NCBI RefSeq assembly: GCF_000970795.1
Contig: NZ_KQ034028.1
Span: 1-64,000, forward strand
Direction of reading: 5' to 3'
DNA: 64,000 bases
DNA from: Bombilactobacillus mellifer
GTDB taxonomy: Bacteria; Bacillota; Bacilli; Lactobacillales; Lactobacillaceae
A model generated the notes under the pieces. The model was not told where the DNA came from. It made no database searches and saw only the letters and a list, made by a program, of their open reading frames with translations. The position numbers were made by a program, and so were the translations under genes. This document shows, piece after piece, positions 30,004 to 38,495 of this stretch; within the stretch, counting starts at the first letter, position 1, and each line of letters opens with the position of its first letter.

Positions 30004-33000
30004 TGCCGCAACGTACAGATATTCAAAAAATAATGGTTATTGGTTCAGGTCCGATTGTTATTGGCCAAGCGGCAGAATTTGATTATTCCGGTACCCAAGC
30101 TTGTTTGGCTTTGAAAGAATTAGGTTATCAAGTAGTTCTGGTGAATTCCAATCCAGCTACGATTATGACCGATAAAGAAATTGCCGATCGTGTTTACATT
30201 GAACCATTGACTTTACAATTTGTAGCCCAAATTTTACGGAAGGAATTACCCCAAGCGATTTTACCCACATTAGGCGGACAGCAAGGGTTGAATATGGCAA
30301 TGGAATTAGCCCATTCGGGAATTCTGTCAGAATTGAATATTGAATTATTGGGTACCAAATTAAGCGCGATTGATCAAGCTGAAGATCGGGAAAAATTTCG
30401 AACCCTGATGCAACAATTAAAAGAGCCTGTCCCGGATTCTGCTGTAGCCACCACTGTTGAAGAAGCGTTAAATTTTGCAGATCAAACAGGATTTCCCGTG
30501 ATTGTACGGCCCGCTTTTACGATGGGCGGTACTGGTGGCGGAATTGCGCACAATGATGCCGAATTGCAAGCCATTGCTGCTAATGGTTTGAGTTTGTCAC
30601 CGGTCCAACAAATCTTAGTGGAACAAAGTATTGCCGGTTTTAAGGAAATTGAATTTGAAGTAATGCGGGATCATGCCGATAATGCCTTAGTCGTATGTAA
30701 TATGGAAAATTTTGATCCGGTTGGGATTCATACCGGTGATTCGATTGTATATGCACCGATTCAAACACTGACTGATCGGGAAGTACAAATGCTGCGTGAT
30801 GCCGCATTAAAAATCATTCGAGCACTACAAATTGAGGGTGGTTGTAACGTCCAGTTAGCTTTAGATCCTAATAGCTATCAATATTACGTCATTGAAGTGA
30901 ATCCGCGCGTGAGTCGTTCAAGTGCTTTAGCTTCCAAAGCTACCGGCTATCCGATTGCCAAAGTAGCCGCAAAAATCGCGGTCGGTTTGACTTTAGATGA
31001 GATTGCCAATCCGGTCACCCAAACCACTTCAGCAGAATTTGAACCGGCATTGGATTATGTAGTTTGTAAAATTCCACGCTGGCCGTTTGATAAATTTACC
31101 CAAGCTGATCGCACTTTGGGCACACAGATGAAAGCGACCGGCGAGGTGATGGCCATCGGGCGCAATCTCGAAGAAGCAACGCTCAAAGCCATTCGTTCGT
31201 TAGAGATTGACTCCCAAGATCTTACTGATGCTCATTTATCATCTTTAACTGCTGCCGAATTAGAACACGGTTTGATACACCCGCAAGATGATCGCTTATT
31301 TTATCTGGGAGAAGCTTTAAAGCGGGGCTATTCTCTGCAGCGTTTAAATCAACTCACGCAAATTAATTTGTTCTTTTTGGATAAATTACTGCATATAGTC
31401 GAAATCGAGCAGCAATTACAAGCACATCCCCAAGATTTAGCAGTTTTAACACAAGCTAAAAAGTATGGTTTTAGTGATGCGAGCGTGGCTCGTTGTTGGC
31501 AGACTTCCAGTGAAAAGATTCGAGAAGTGCGCCAACAACATCAGCTCCAGCCTGTTTATAAAATGGTCGATACTTGTGCGGGAGAATTTGCGGCCGCTAC
31601 GCCATATTTTTACAGCACATATGAGCAGGAAAATGAGAGTCAGCCTAGTTCGCAACCAACGATTGTAGTCCTAGGTTCCGGACCAATTCGAATTGGCCAG
31701 GGAGTGGAATTTGATTATGCGACTGTTCATTGCGTGCAGGCGATTCAACAAGCAGGTTATCAAGCCATTATTATTAATAATAATCCCGAAACGGTTTCGA
31801 CGGATTTTTCCATTTCAGACAAATTATACTTTGAACCCTTAACGGTTGAAGAAGTGTTGAATGTGATTGATTTAGAGCATCCTTTAGGGGTTATTGTGCA
31901 ATTTGGCGGCCAAACAGCGATTAACTTGGCAGCTCCTTTAGCTCAACACGGGGTCAAAATTTTAGGGACTGCTGTCGCAGATGTGAATCGGGCTGAAGAT
32001 CGGGATGAATTTGATCAAGTAATTAAGGCAACGCAGATTCCACAACCACAAGGTCATACGGCTAATGATCCAGCCGGCGCCTTAAAAATTGCGGAGCAGA
32101 TTGGTTATCCGGTGTTGGTTCGTCCAAGTTATGTTCTCGGAGGTCGGGCGATGGAAATTGTCCATCGGGCGGCCGATTTAGAATACTATATGGCTAATGC
32201 CGTGCAAGTTTCACATGAACATCCGGTCTTAATAGATCAGTATTTAGTGGGTCAAGAATGTGAAGTGGATGCGATTTGTGATGGCCAAACTGTGTTAATT
32301 CCCGGTATTTTGGAACATATTGAACGAGCTGGGGTCCATTCAGGGGATTCTATGGCGGTTTATCCTAGTCAAACTTTGTCAGCCAAAGTGCAAGCGCAGA
32401 TTGTCCGCTACACTGAAAAACTGGCCCAAGCCTTACATTGTAAAGGACTTATGAATATTCAATTTGTTATTCAAAAAGAGCAAGCCTATGTCATTGAAGT
32501 CAATCCCCGAGCCAGTCGGACGGTACCTTTTCTCAGTAAAGTGACCAATATTCCGATGGCGCGCGTAGCCACCCGTGTGATTTTAGGAGATAGTTTACAG
32601 GATCAAGGCTATTCTTCCGGGCTTGTACAGGCGGGATCTTTAGTGCATGTTAAAGCTCCGGTATTTTCGTTTACCAAATTAAATCAAGTCGATAGCTTAT
32701 TAGGCCCGGAAATGAAATCGACCGGCGAGGTAATGGGAACCGATCAAACTTTAGCCAAGGCTTTATATAAAGCTTTTGAAGCCACTAAAATTCATGTACC
32801 GCAGCATGGAACCGTATTGTTTACTGTCCGAGATGAAGATAAACGCGAGGCGGTCCAGTTAGCACGCCGTTTTCATGAACTAGGTTATCAATTAGTAGCT
32901 ACGCAAGGGACCGCCCGCACTTTCAAGCAAGCTGGTCTGCGGGTACAACCGGTAGCTAAAATTACGGAAGATACCGGTTTATTAGATCAAATTAAGCAAC

Positions 33001-33176
33001 ATCAAATTCAAGTAGTCATTAATACCATTTCTACTCAAAAAGCTAGTGCTGTCGATGGTGCCCTGATTCGCCAGACGGCGATTGCCCACGCCGTACCTTT
33101 ATTTACCGCTTTAGATACAGTCACCGCCATTTTACAAGTATTAGAGTCACGTTCCTTTGTGACCCAAGCATTATAG
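30003..33176 (+). CDS. carB: Carbamoyl-phosphate synthase large subunit
   Basis: CarB (PyrAB) makes carbamoyl phosphate from bicarbonate, ammonia and two ATP. The 1057-residue protein has two homologous ATP-grasp halves, each with its own GSGPIxIGQ start (about residues 11 and 557) and an FDYSGTQ / FDYATVH segment. A C-terminal MGS-like allosteric domain follows from about 930. The length is normal for the Gram-positive form. It is followed nine bases later by pyrD. Confidence 0.98.
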   Translation: MPQRTDIQKIMVIGSGPIVIGQAAEFDYSGTQACLALKELGYQVVLVNSNPATIMTDKEIADRVYIEPLTLQFVAQILRKELPQAILPTLGGQQGLNMAMELAHSGILSELNIELLGTKLSAIDQAEDREKFRTLMQQLKEPVPDSAVATTVEEALNFADQTGFPVIVRPAFTMGGTGGGIAHNDAELQAIAANGLSLSPVQQILVEQSIAGFKEIEFEVMRDHADNALVVCNMENFDPVGIHTGDSIVYAPIQTLTDREVQMLRDAALKIIRALQIEGGCNVQLALDPNSYQYYVIEVNPRVSRSSALASKATGYPIAKVAAKIAVGLTLDEIANPVTQTTSAEFEPALDYVVCKIPRWPFDKFTQADRTLGTQMKATGEVMAIGRNLEEATLKAIRSLEIDSQDLTDAHLSSLTAAELEHGLIHPQDDRLFYLGEALKRGYSLQRLNQLTQINLFFLDKLLHIVEIEQQLQAHPQDLAVLTQAKKYGFSDASVARCWQTSSEKIREVRQQHQLQPVYKMVDTCAGEFAAATPYFYSTYEQENESQPSSQPTIVVLGSGPIRIGQGVEFDYATVHCVQAIQQAGYQAIIINNNPETVSTDFSISDKLYFEPLTVEEVLNVIDLEHPLGVIVQFGGQTAINLAAPLAQHGVKILGTAVADVNRAEDRDEFDQVIKATQIPQPQGHTANDPAGALKIAEQIGYPVLVRPSYVLGGRAMEIVHRAADLEYYMANAVQVSHEHPVLIDQYLVGQECEVDAICDGQTVLIPGILEHIERAGVHSGDSMAVYPSQTLSAKVQAQIVRYTEKLAQALHCKGLMNIQFVIQKEQAYVIEVNPRASRTVPFLSKVTNIPMARVATRVILGDSLQDQGYSSGLVQAGSLVHVKAPVFSFTKLNQVDSLLGPEMKSTGEVMGTDQTLAKALYKAFEATKIHVPQHGTVLFTVRDEDKREAVQLARRFHELGYQLVATQGTARTFKQAGLRVQPVAKITEDTGLLDQIKQHQIQVVINTISTQKASAVDGALIRQTAIAHAVPLFTALDTVTAILQVLESRSFVTQAL

Positions 33177-33185
33177 GAGGTTTCG

Positions 33186-34118
33186 ATGAATTCATTAGCT
33201 GTTCAATTACCGCAAATCACTTTAAAAAATCCCGTTATGCCCGCTAGCGGCACTGCAGCTTACGGACGCGAAATGGCGCAACATATGGATCTGAATTGTT
33301 TAGGGGCCTTTGTCATTAAATCTACCACCCAAACACCACGAGCCGGGAATCCACGACCCACGACGGCCCCAACTAGTGCAGGTTGGCTCAATGCGATTGG
33401 CTTGAAAAATCCCGGCATTCAAAGTGTTTGTCACCAACAATTGCCCTGGCTGGCCCAACACTACCCGGATTTACCGATTGTCGGTAGTGTAGCGGGAAGT
33501 ACCTTAGATGAATATGTGACCGTCGCCCAACAACTAGCTGCCGTACCAAATGTGGCGTGGTTAGAGCTGAATATTTCTTGTCCGAATGTGGAGCAAGGAG
33601 GGCTGGCTTTTGGAACTGATCCTAAGATCGTAAAAAAATTAACTCATGCTGTCCAGACAGCCGTTAACAAGCCCGTTTTTGTGAAGCTGACGCCCAATGT
33701 GACCGATATTGTCACGATTGCCCAAGCGGCGGAACAAGGCGGAGCTGCCGGCTTAACTTTAATTAATACATTGACTGGTTTGGGTTTTAATTTGGATACC
33801 CACCAGCCCCTTTTAGCGCACGGCACAGGCGGCTTGTCTGGCAAAGCCATTCATCCCTTGGCAATTCGGATGATTCGGCAAGTACGAACGGTTTCGCGGT
33901 TACCGATTGTTGGTGTCGGAGGCATTTTTTCAGCCGATGATGTTATAGAAATGTTTATTGCTGGTGCGAATGCCGTGCAAGTCGGTTCCGCTAATTATGG
34001 CCAAGCAGATGCTTGTCAACAAATTATTACAGCTTTGCCAGCAGCCTTGAAGCAACACCATCTGACAAGTTTGCAAGCCTTAGCGGATCATATTTTGGCC
34101 ACCGTTGCTCCCGAATAA
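33186..34118 (+). CDS. pyrD: Dihydroorotate dehydrogenase, class 1B-like
   Basis: PyrD oxidises dihydroorotate to orotate with FMN. The 310-residue protein has the NAIGLKNPG segment, the active-site loop NISCPNVEQGGLAFGTDP with the class 1 catalytic Cys, and the FMN phosphate-binding GVGGI and QVGSANY motifs. The loop sequence resembles the class 1B enzyme, which normally works with the iron-sulfur flavoprotein PyrK. No pyrK gene is present in this operon. The ribosome binding site is AGGAGG. A strong terminator ends the operon; pyrE and pyrF are not here. Confidence 0.95.
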   Translation: MNSLAVQLPQITLKNPVMPASGTAAYGREMAQHMDLNCLGAFVIKSTTQTPRAGNPRPTTAPTSAGWLNAIGLKNPGIQSVCHQQLPWLAQHYPDLPIVGSVAGSTLDEYVTVAQQLAAVPNVAWLELNISCPNVEQGGLAFGTDPKIVKKLTHAVQTAVNKPVFVKLTPNVTDIVTIAQAAEQGGAAGLTLINTLTGLGFNLDTHQPLLAHGTGGLSGKAIHPLAIRMIRQVRTVSRLPIVGVGGIFSADDVIEMFIAGANAVQVGSANYGQADACQQIITALPAALKQHHLTSLQALADHILATVAPE

Positions 34119-34131
34119 GTGGTTCATTGTC

Positions 34132-34163
34132 AGCCCCTAAAGTTTAACTTTAGGGGCTTTTTG
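34132..34163 (+). terminator. Terminator of the pyr operon
   Basis: AGCCCCTAAAG pairs perfectly with CTTTAGGGGCT around a TTTAA loop, followed by T residues. Confidence 0.95.
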
Positions 34164-34640
34164 GTCTTAGGAATAATCGGAGGCTCAAAGGTTTACAATT
34201 TTAGAACTTGATTATTATGTTCATGCTTATTGAAGCTGAAACACCGTAATTACGTGCAAGGTCAGCGCAGTTAATATTTTTAAGTGCATTTTATTATAAA
34301 AATTAAACCTATTAGTGTTAATATTAGGCGTAGCTTCTGATTATTATTTAATAAAAAATGTTATATTATTCATGTAAAAAATTTACTATTTTTCATTATT
34401 AAATAAAGAGATTTGTATTTTTTAGCTCAAAGTGCAATAATATTTACTATTATAAAATAAGTATTACTAAAATAATATATTGTAACTATAAATAAGTTTT
34501 TCCATAGTATATTATATTAGTTTGACAAGGACACTAATAAATTAGAAAGGGGTACTTTACTCGTTCAATCAATAATCTCAAAAACCAAAAATGATAATCC
34601 GGGTCAATTAGGTTAGCTAGGGGAAAGGGAGTGTTGATTA
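34164..34640. other. AT-rich spacer with tetR-type operator candidate
   Basis: About 480 bases of strongly AT-rich DNA without a gene separate the pyr operon from a tetR gene. The only clear structure is an inverted repeat, TATTAGT / ACTAATA (34515-34521 and 34533-34539). It encloses TTGACA (34522-34527), so a repressor bound there would cover the -35 element. No clear -10 hexamer was fixed; ATAAAT lies near 34537. Confidence 0.5.
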
Positions 34641-35225
34641 ATGGATAAACGTAATGTTCGTCAGCGGATCATCAACTTAGCTATCAAACAAATTCGAACT
34701 GCGGGTTATCAAAGTATCTCACTGCGTAAATTAATGAGTAAACTGCATTTAACTACAGGTGCATTTTACAAACATTTTCGTAATAAAAGCGAATTGTTTT
34801 ATGCAGTTTTTGATCAAATATCAACGCAAATTTATATTAATATTTATGATCAAGTAGGTGGTTTAGTCGATTCCAATCCCAAAAAAGCCCTGTATGGCGT
34901 GGCGAAAATCTTGTTAGATTACTTTGTGAATGAGCCCTATTTAGTGGATTTTTTTCTGTATAATTCGCAGATTGAAAATGGACACGATTTTTTAAAAGGG
35001 GGTCAAGCAGTAGTTAATATCTTTGATTTAATTCGGCTGATATTAAAAAATTTAATTGAACAATACCAATTGGCAGTAACTATTGAAGAATTATACGTGC
35101 AGGCATGGGCTTTTTTAAATGGCTACGGGATGTTATTACGTAATGGTATAATTACGGTAGAAGATCAACTAATTAAAAAGACCATTACTATGTTAATCAA
35201 GGGTCAAAAAAGCCATCCCGAGTAA
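34641..35225 (+). CDS. TetR/AcrR family transcriptional regulator
   Basis: The 194-residue protein has an N-terminal helix-turn-helix (about 8-55) with ISLRKLMSKLHLTTGAFYKHFRNKSELFYAV, which is the typical TetR recognition region. An all-helical ligand domain follows; the ligand cannot be told. A palindrome in the promoter region suggests autorepression. The next gene on the same strand, 140 bases downstream, encodes a small membrane protein and is the natural candidate target. Confidence 0.88.
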   Translation: MDKRNVRQRIINLAIKQIRTAGYQSISLRKLMSKLHLTTGAFYKHFRNKSELFYAVFDQISTQIYINIYDQVGGLVDSNPKKALYGVAKILLDYFVNEPYLVDFFLYNSQIENGHDFLKGGQAVVNIFDLIRLILKNLIEQYQLAVTIEELYVQAWAFLNGYGMLLRNGIITVEDQLIKKTITMLIKGQKSHPE

Positions 35226-35365
35226 AGCTTCAGCCGCCAATGGCGACAATGATGGCAATAGTACCACAAGAAGGATTTTGGAGTAGTTCCCTAGTGGTCA
35301 AATTCTAGTGTCCACAGCCACTGAAAGAGACTTTGCTGTGTTCATTCATTAGAAGAAGGTCAAAC

Positions 35366-35845
35366 ATGGATATTTTTATTGATTTTTTTGAAGTGCTGGG
35401 AGAATGGTTGTTATTTACTTTTCCTATCTACCAAGGATTAATTGAATTATATGATTATGAGCATTTTTTGGAAGATTTTAGCCAAAGTAGTCAATTATCG
35501 GGTAAAATTTCTCCCTGGTATTGGTTGCTGCCCCCAGTGAAGATTTATTTGGAAAAACAGCGAGCCTTAAAAATCCTCAAACATGTCATTAATGGCGATG
35601 AGAACCAATTTCGGACCGCGATGAGTTTTTTAGATAAAGCGACGGCGTGGTATTTTGTATCTTTAGGTGGCTGGTTAAACTTTGTATCGGCTTTTTATTC
35701 CTGGTCCGAGCATTTGCATTGGCAACATGGCGAAATTATTGTTTTGATTCTGGTACTTTGTGCCACTGCCACCGGTATTTATTTACCGATTTACCGGGTT
35801 GGGGCACATCACCAAAAAGTCATTTTGGAAAAATTTCGCAGATAA
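35366..35845 (+). CDS. Small membrane protein of unknown function
   Basis: I do not recognise the family. The chosen ATG, preceded by AGAAGG, gives 159 residues; an in-frame TTG at 35333 has no clear ribosome binding site. The protein has a hydrophobic N-terminal segment (about 8-30), a polar middle (about 40-95), and one or two hydrophobic helices near residues 95-115 and 123-145. No signal for export or catalytic motif is seen. The position behind a tetR gene suggests a regulated membrane or resistance-linked role, which is inference only. Confidence 0.65.
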   Translation: MDIFIDFFEVLGEWLLFTFPIYQGLIELYDYEHFLEDFSQSSQLSGKISPWYWLLPPVKIYLEKQRALKILKHVINGDENQFRTAMSFLDKATAWYFVSLGGWLNFVSAFYSWSEHLHWQHGEIIVLILVLCATATGIYLPIYRVGAHHQKVILEKFRR

Positions 35846-36246
35846 TGACGAAATCATTTGCAGAACACAATTTCCAAGACAGACTAATAGGGGAGTTGTG
35901 ATACTTTTACGTTCTTTAAGATCGAGGGTTAATTGCTGTTGTGGCAGATTTGGTTGCTGAGCAGCAATTTTTTTGATGGACAGACATTTGATGTGGTGTA
36001 TTAATTGATATCTCAGTTCAAATAGTCGATAGCCCTTGGCAGCGTGGCAGGATTTATGGTCTAGCTGTTTCACATTGCTGCGAACCTTAGGATGGCTGAG
36101 CATGAGCTGCTCCAACTTTTCGCGTTGCGTAACTGGACACTTTTAGACAGCAATTAACCTGCTGAGAAGCTATTTCGATTCTTCCAAGCATCAGGGATGA
36201 AAAAACTTTTCCACAGTGGATAAGTCAGCCGTTTCTTTCTAGATAG
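35846..36246. other. Gene-poor stretch with possible decayed minus-strand coding sequence
   Basis: No intact gene is supported. The minus strand from about 36135 to 35870 reads like a protein fragment (QREKLEQLMLSHPKVRSNV, then a Gln/Lys-rich part), but it has no good start, ribosome binding site or recognised domain. It may be a relic. At 36207-36225 lies an exact copy of the oriC DnaA-box palindrome, annotated separately. Confidence 0.35.
36207..36225. promoter_or_regulatory. Ectopic DnaA-box palindrome identical to oriC
   Basis: TTTTCCACAGTGGATAAGT matches 1354-1372 in oriC at all 19 positions. It holds two inverted DnaA boxes sharing the central A. No DnaA-trios or AT-rich unwinding stretch follow, so it is not an obvious second origin. 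It sits about 20 bases before a decayed hicA gene. Confidence 0.7.
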
Positions 36247-36476
36247 CAACATTTTAAAGAATCACAAAAAGATGTTGATTTTGAAAGTATTACTACTTTA
36301 TGTAAACAGTTTGGTTGTAAAGTTAATAACGCAACCGGTGGATCACATTATTCTATTACACCTCCTGCAATGGAAAGAACCCTAGTAGTGCCATGACACA
36401 AACTTGTAAAAAGCCTTATGTAGTAGATGTCTTAGAATTGATTGATATTATAAGAAAGGACGCTAATAATGAATAA
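36247..36476 (+). pseudogene. Decayed HicA-like toxin gene
   Basis: Two reading frames together encode a HicA-like mRNA interferase. Frame one, from 36247, reads KESQKDVDFESITTLCK, then FGCKV, GGSHYSIT and ERTLVVP, and stops at TGA (36394-36396). A second frame picks up at about 36397 and reads KKPYVVDVLELIDIIRKD, ending at TAA 36474-36476, which overlaps the hicB start. GGSHYSIT carries the conserved Gly-Ser-His of the HicA fold. One frameshift near 36391-36397 explains the break. No start codon is seen, because a TAG lies directly upstream at 36244. The toxin is therefore probably inactive unless recoded. Confidence 0.72.
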
Positions 36477-36828
36477 TCTAGACAAATATATGAATGAGAA
36501 CTATCAATTGAATGTTTTAAAAATCCAGGATGATGGAGATACTTATTATAAGGTCTCTGTACCTGATTTACCTGGATTAACAATATATGTGGATAATTTG
36601 GAGGATATTAAAGATGAATTGGAGGAATCAAAAAGAGAATGGTTTGCTTCTAGATTAGAAGAAAAAAAGAACATTCCATTACCGCATAATTTGAAAAAAA
36701 GTGGACGAATAACTTTGAGAATTCCTAAAAGTTTACATGAAGAACTAGAGAATAAAGCGTCTGAAGAAAATGTAAGTTTAAATAGTTATATAAATCATTT
36801 AATTGAATGCGGCTTAAGAAATTCATAA
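36469..36828 (+). CDS. HicB-like antitoxin
   Basis: HicB neutralises HicA and represses its own operon. The 119-residue product has the HicB RNase-H-like fold (about 15-70, YYKVSVPDLPGLTIYVDNLEDI, then EWFASRLEE). A C-terminal ribbon-helix-helix follows (about 85-117, GRITLRIPKSLHEELENKA and VSLNSYINHLIECGL). The start overlaps the end of the hicA remnant, which is the normal hicAB arrangement, and GAAAGGA is the ribosome binding site. Base composition is AT-richer than in the core genes. It appears intact although its toxin is broken. Confidence 0.85.
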   Translation: MNNLDKYMNENYQLNVLKIQDDGDTYYKVSVPDLPGLTIYVDNLEDIKDELEESKREWFASRLEEKKNIPLPHNLKKSGRITLRIPKSLHEELENKASEENVSLNSYINHLIECGLRNS

Positions 36829-37435
36829 TATGCTCAAGCTCTGTCGTATATTAAAGTTATCGATAATATTGCTAAATCTGGTAAAACTAGTAAATTTGAA
36901 GAGAATAACGTAATTTCATCTGGATCAACAACAATTGGGTTGATAATTTAACTGAAAATTTTAGTAAGGAACTATTATTATGAAAATGTCTATGTTTCTA
37001 AACTTGAATTTCAAATAATTGACGAAGTGAACGAAGATGATAAAAAGAACCTTAAGAAAGAAGATCGTGATGTAAATAAACTTCAATTATCTACTACTAA
37101 AGATAAAGCGAGGCTTATAAAAGTAGCCTATAAATATTTGATAACAACAGAAAAGTTTATTGTTTTGGCTATAGTTAATGAATGCTATTGTTCAAACAGA
37201 CAAACAATACAGTGGATTTATAAGGGAAAATAAAAATGATAAGAATAATAATCACTTAAGGAAAGATCTTGCCGAAATCGTTTTAAGTACTTGGTATTCT
37301 ATGAACGATAAAATTTTTGTTTACTTTGCCTTTTCATCTTCAGAATGTGATTTACCCTCCTTCTTATTACCCCGTATCAAACATATTGACGTAGATGATC
37401 ATAATTTAAACAATAATAAATTTTGGAAGAATTAG
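36829..37435 (+). pseudogene. Decayed gene after hicB, possibly SecB-like chaperone
   Basis: Coding-like segments lie in successive frames. The first is YAQALSYIKVIDNIAKSGKT directly after the hicB stop. The second is WINNNWVDNLTENFSKELLL from 36921 in another frame. The third is ENVYVSKLEFQIIDEVNEDD through KFIVLAIVNE, in the first frame again. The last (about 37190-37433) is in a further frame, with LRKDLAEIVLSTWYSMNDK and DLPSFLLPRI. Together they look like one protein of about 180 residues broken by two or more frameshifts. The FSKELLLENVYVSKLEFQ start and the LPSFLLPRI end recall SecB-like chaperones. Toxin-antitoxin-chaperone modules of the HicAB-SecB kind are known, which makes this plausible but unproven. 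Confidence 0.45.
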
Positions 37436-37455
37436 GAAATTTAAAGTTTATTTTC

Positions 37456-37479
37456 AGCACTCGCAGGAGTGCTTTTTTA
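37456..37479 (+). terminator. Intrinsic terminator after the hicB region
   Basis: AGCACTC pairs with GAGTGCT around GCAG, followed by six T. Confidence 0.9.
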
Positions 37480-37900
37480 ATACTTAAAATCCAATTACAA
37501 GATGGGAAAAACTGGGAAGGCCAATCTTAGTACCAACATAAACAGCCCTATACAGATTGAACTAGCTAGAACCTCATTGAGCATATTGCTCAAGAACATA
37601 ACTTTGTGCTTCATAGAGCTAAGCTAGTCAGTTCATCTGGGATTTGATGCACTGAAGATTTTTACAAACAACTCAACAGCGCAATCGATGCTTTAGTCAT
37701 CGTCTATGCAAGTATTTGCGCTTTTAATTTAAGATAAAAACATAGATTTTCTTATTATTACCACCAAATGTCCTTGAAACTATTTTTGCTGAAAGAAAAT
37801 TTCAGCAAATTTTTTTGTAAAATCACTTGAAAATGGGAGACAATCGTATTAATATTACACATTGTAATTTTAAAGCTACAAGATGAAGGGGTGATTTAAA
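37480..37900. other. Spacer with terminator and tetR operator candidate
   Basis: No gene is supported. A perfect terminator hairpin TTTGCTGAAA / TTTCAGCAAA (37785-37809) with seven T lies before the second tetR gene, although no upstream gene needs it. A 15-bp palindrome ATTACA-CAT-TGTAAT (37854-37868) follows TTGAAA (37827-37832) and TAATAT (37850-37855, 17-base spacing). It therefore overlaps the -10 of the likely tetR promoter and is a good operator candidate. The stretch 37560-37730 has fragments that weakly recall coding DNA but no recognised protein. Confidence 0.55.
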
Positions 37901-38467
37901 ACGAGTAATCAACGTATTAACCGACAGCAGATTATTACCACGGCACAACAAATCTTGTTTGAAGAAGGTTTGAGTAGTTTAACTTTTCAAAACTTGGCCA
38001 AAAAATTAGACGTCCGTTCGCAGTCTTTATATAATCATTTTAAAAATTTGGATGATCTTTTGGGTCAGGTGGGAACTATTTTTATGAATGATCTATATCA
38101 ATTAGTAGTCGAAGGACTCGTTGGTTTATCTGGCAAGGCGGCTTTTAAAAAATACGCTGAAATTGCTCATGATTACTTCGAGAGTCAAGGCCGCATGGTG
38201 GAATTAGTCTATGATGTGCATAATTTTGCACACGATAGTAGTTTTTATCAGGCCATGGCGCGGGTCTTAGATTTACTCAATAAATTAGTTGCCAGTGTCA
38301 AATTGCAACGAATGCATAATGATGCCTATGTACAAACCCTCATTAGTTCAGTTCTGGGCTTTACTTTAATCGAAATTATGGGTTTTTTGCCCACCGATCC
38401 CAAACAGCGCCAACGGGAATTTGAAGAATTACTCACTTTGCAACTGAGTGAGATTCAGGAACAATAA
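37901..38467 (+). CDS. TetR family regulator with apparent ACG start
   Basis: A TetR-type repressor, most likely of the downstream yhgE gene. The full helix-turn-helix needs the segment starting at 37901, giving 188 residues: SNQRINRQQIITTAQQILFEEG, then LTFQNLAKKLDVRSQSLYNHF. In this frame there is no ATG, GTG or TTG between the upstream stop (TGA 37892-37894) and TTG at 37955. That TTG has no ribosome binding site and would remove the first helix. AAGGGG (37886-37891) is well spaced for ACG at 37901, so a mutated ATG or a rare ACG start is likely. The ligand is unknown. Confidence 0.75.
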   Translation, partial: TSNQRINRQQIITTAQQILFEEGLSSLTFQNLAKKLDVRSQSLYNHFKNLDDLLGQVGTIFMNDLYQLVVEGLVGLSGKAAFKKYAEIAHDYFESQGRMVELVYDVHNFAHDSSFYQAMARVLDLLNKLVASVKLQRMHNDAYVQTLISSVLGFTLIEIMGFLPTDPKQRQREFEELLTLQLSEIQEQ

Positions 38468-38495
38468 AACTTATTCAGGGAGATCTGGATTTAAT

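Noticed and set aside
35783-36115. Intact minus-strand gene of 110 residues downstream of the small membrane protein
   Set aside because: The frame has only a TTG start without a ribosome binding site, overlaps the end of the neighbouring gene and matches no family I know. It is kept only as a possible decayed sequence.
36207-36225. A second replication origin
   Set aside because: Only one DnaA-box pair is present, without trios or an AT-rich unwinding region.
37500-37740. Transposase remnant in the spacer before the second tetR gene
   Set aside because: One frame gives fragments such as NLIEHIAQEHNFVLHR that faintly recall IS transposases, but stops interrupt it, no catalytic motif is present and no inverted terminal repeats were found.
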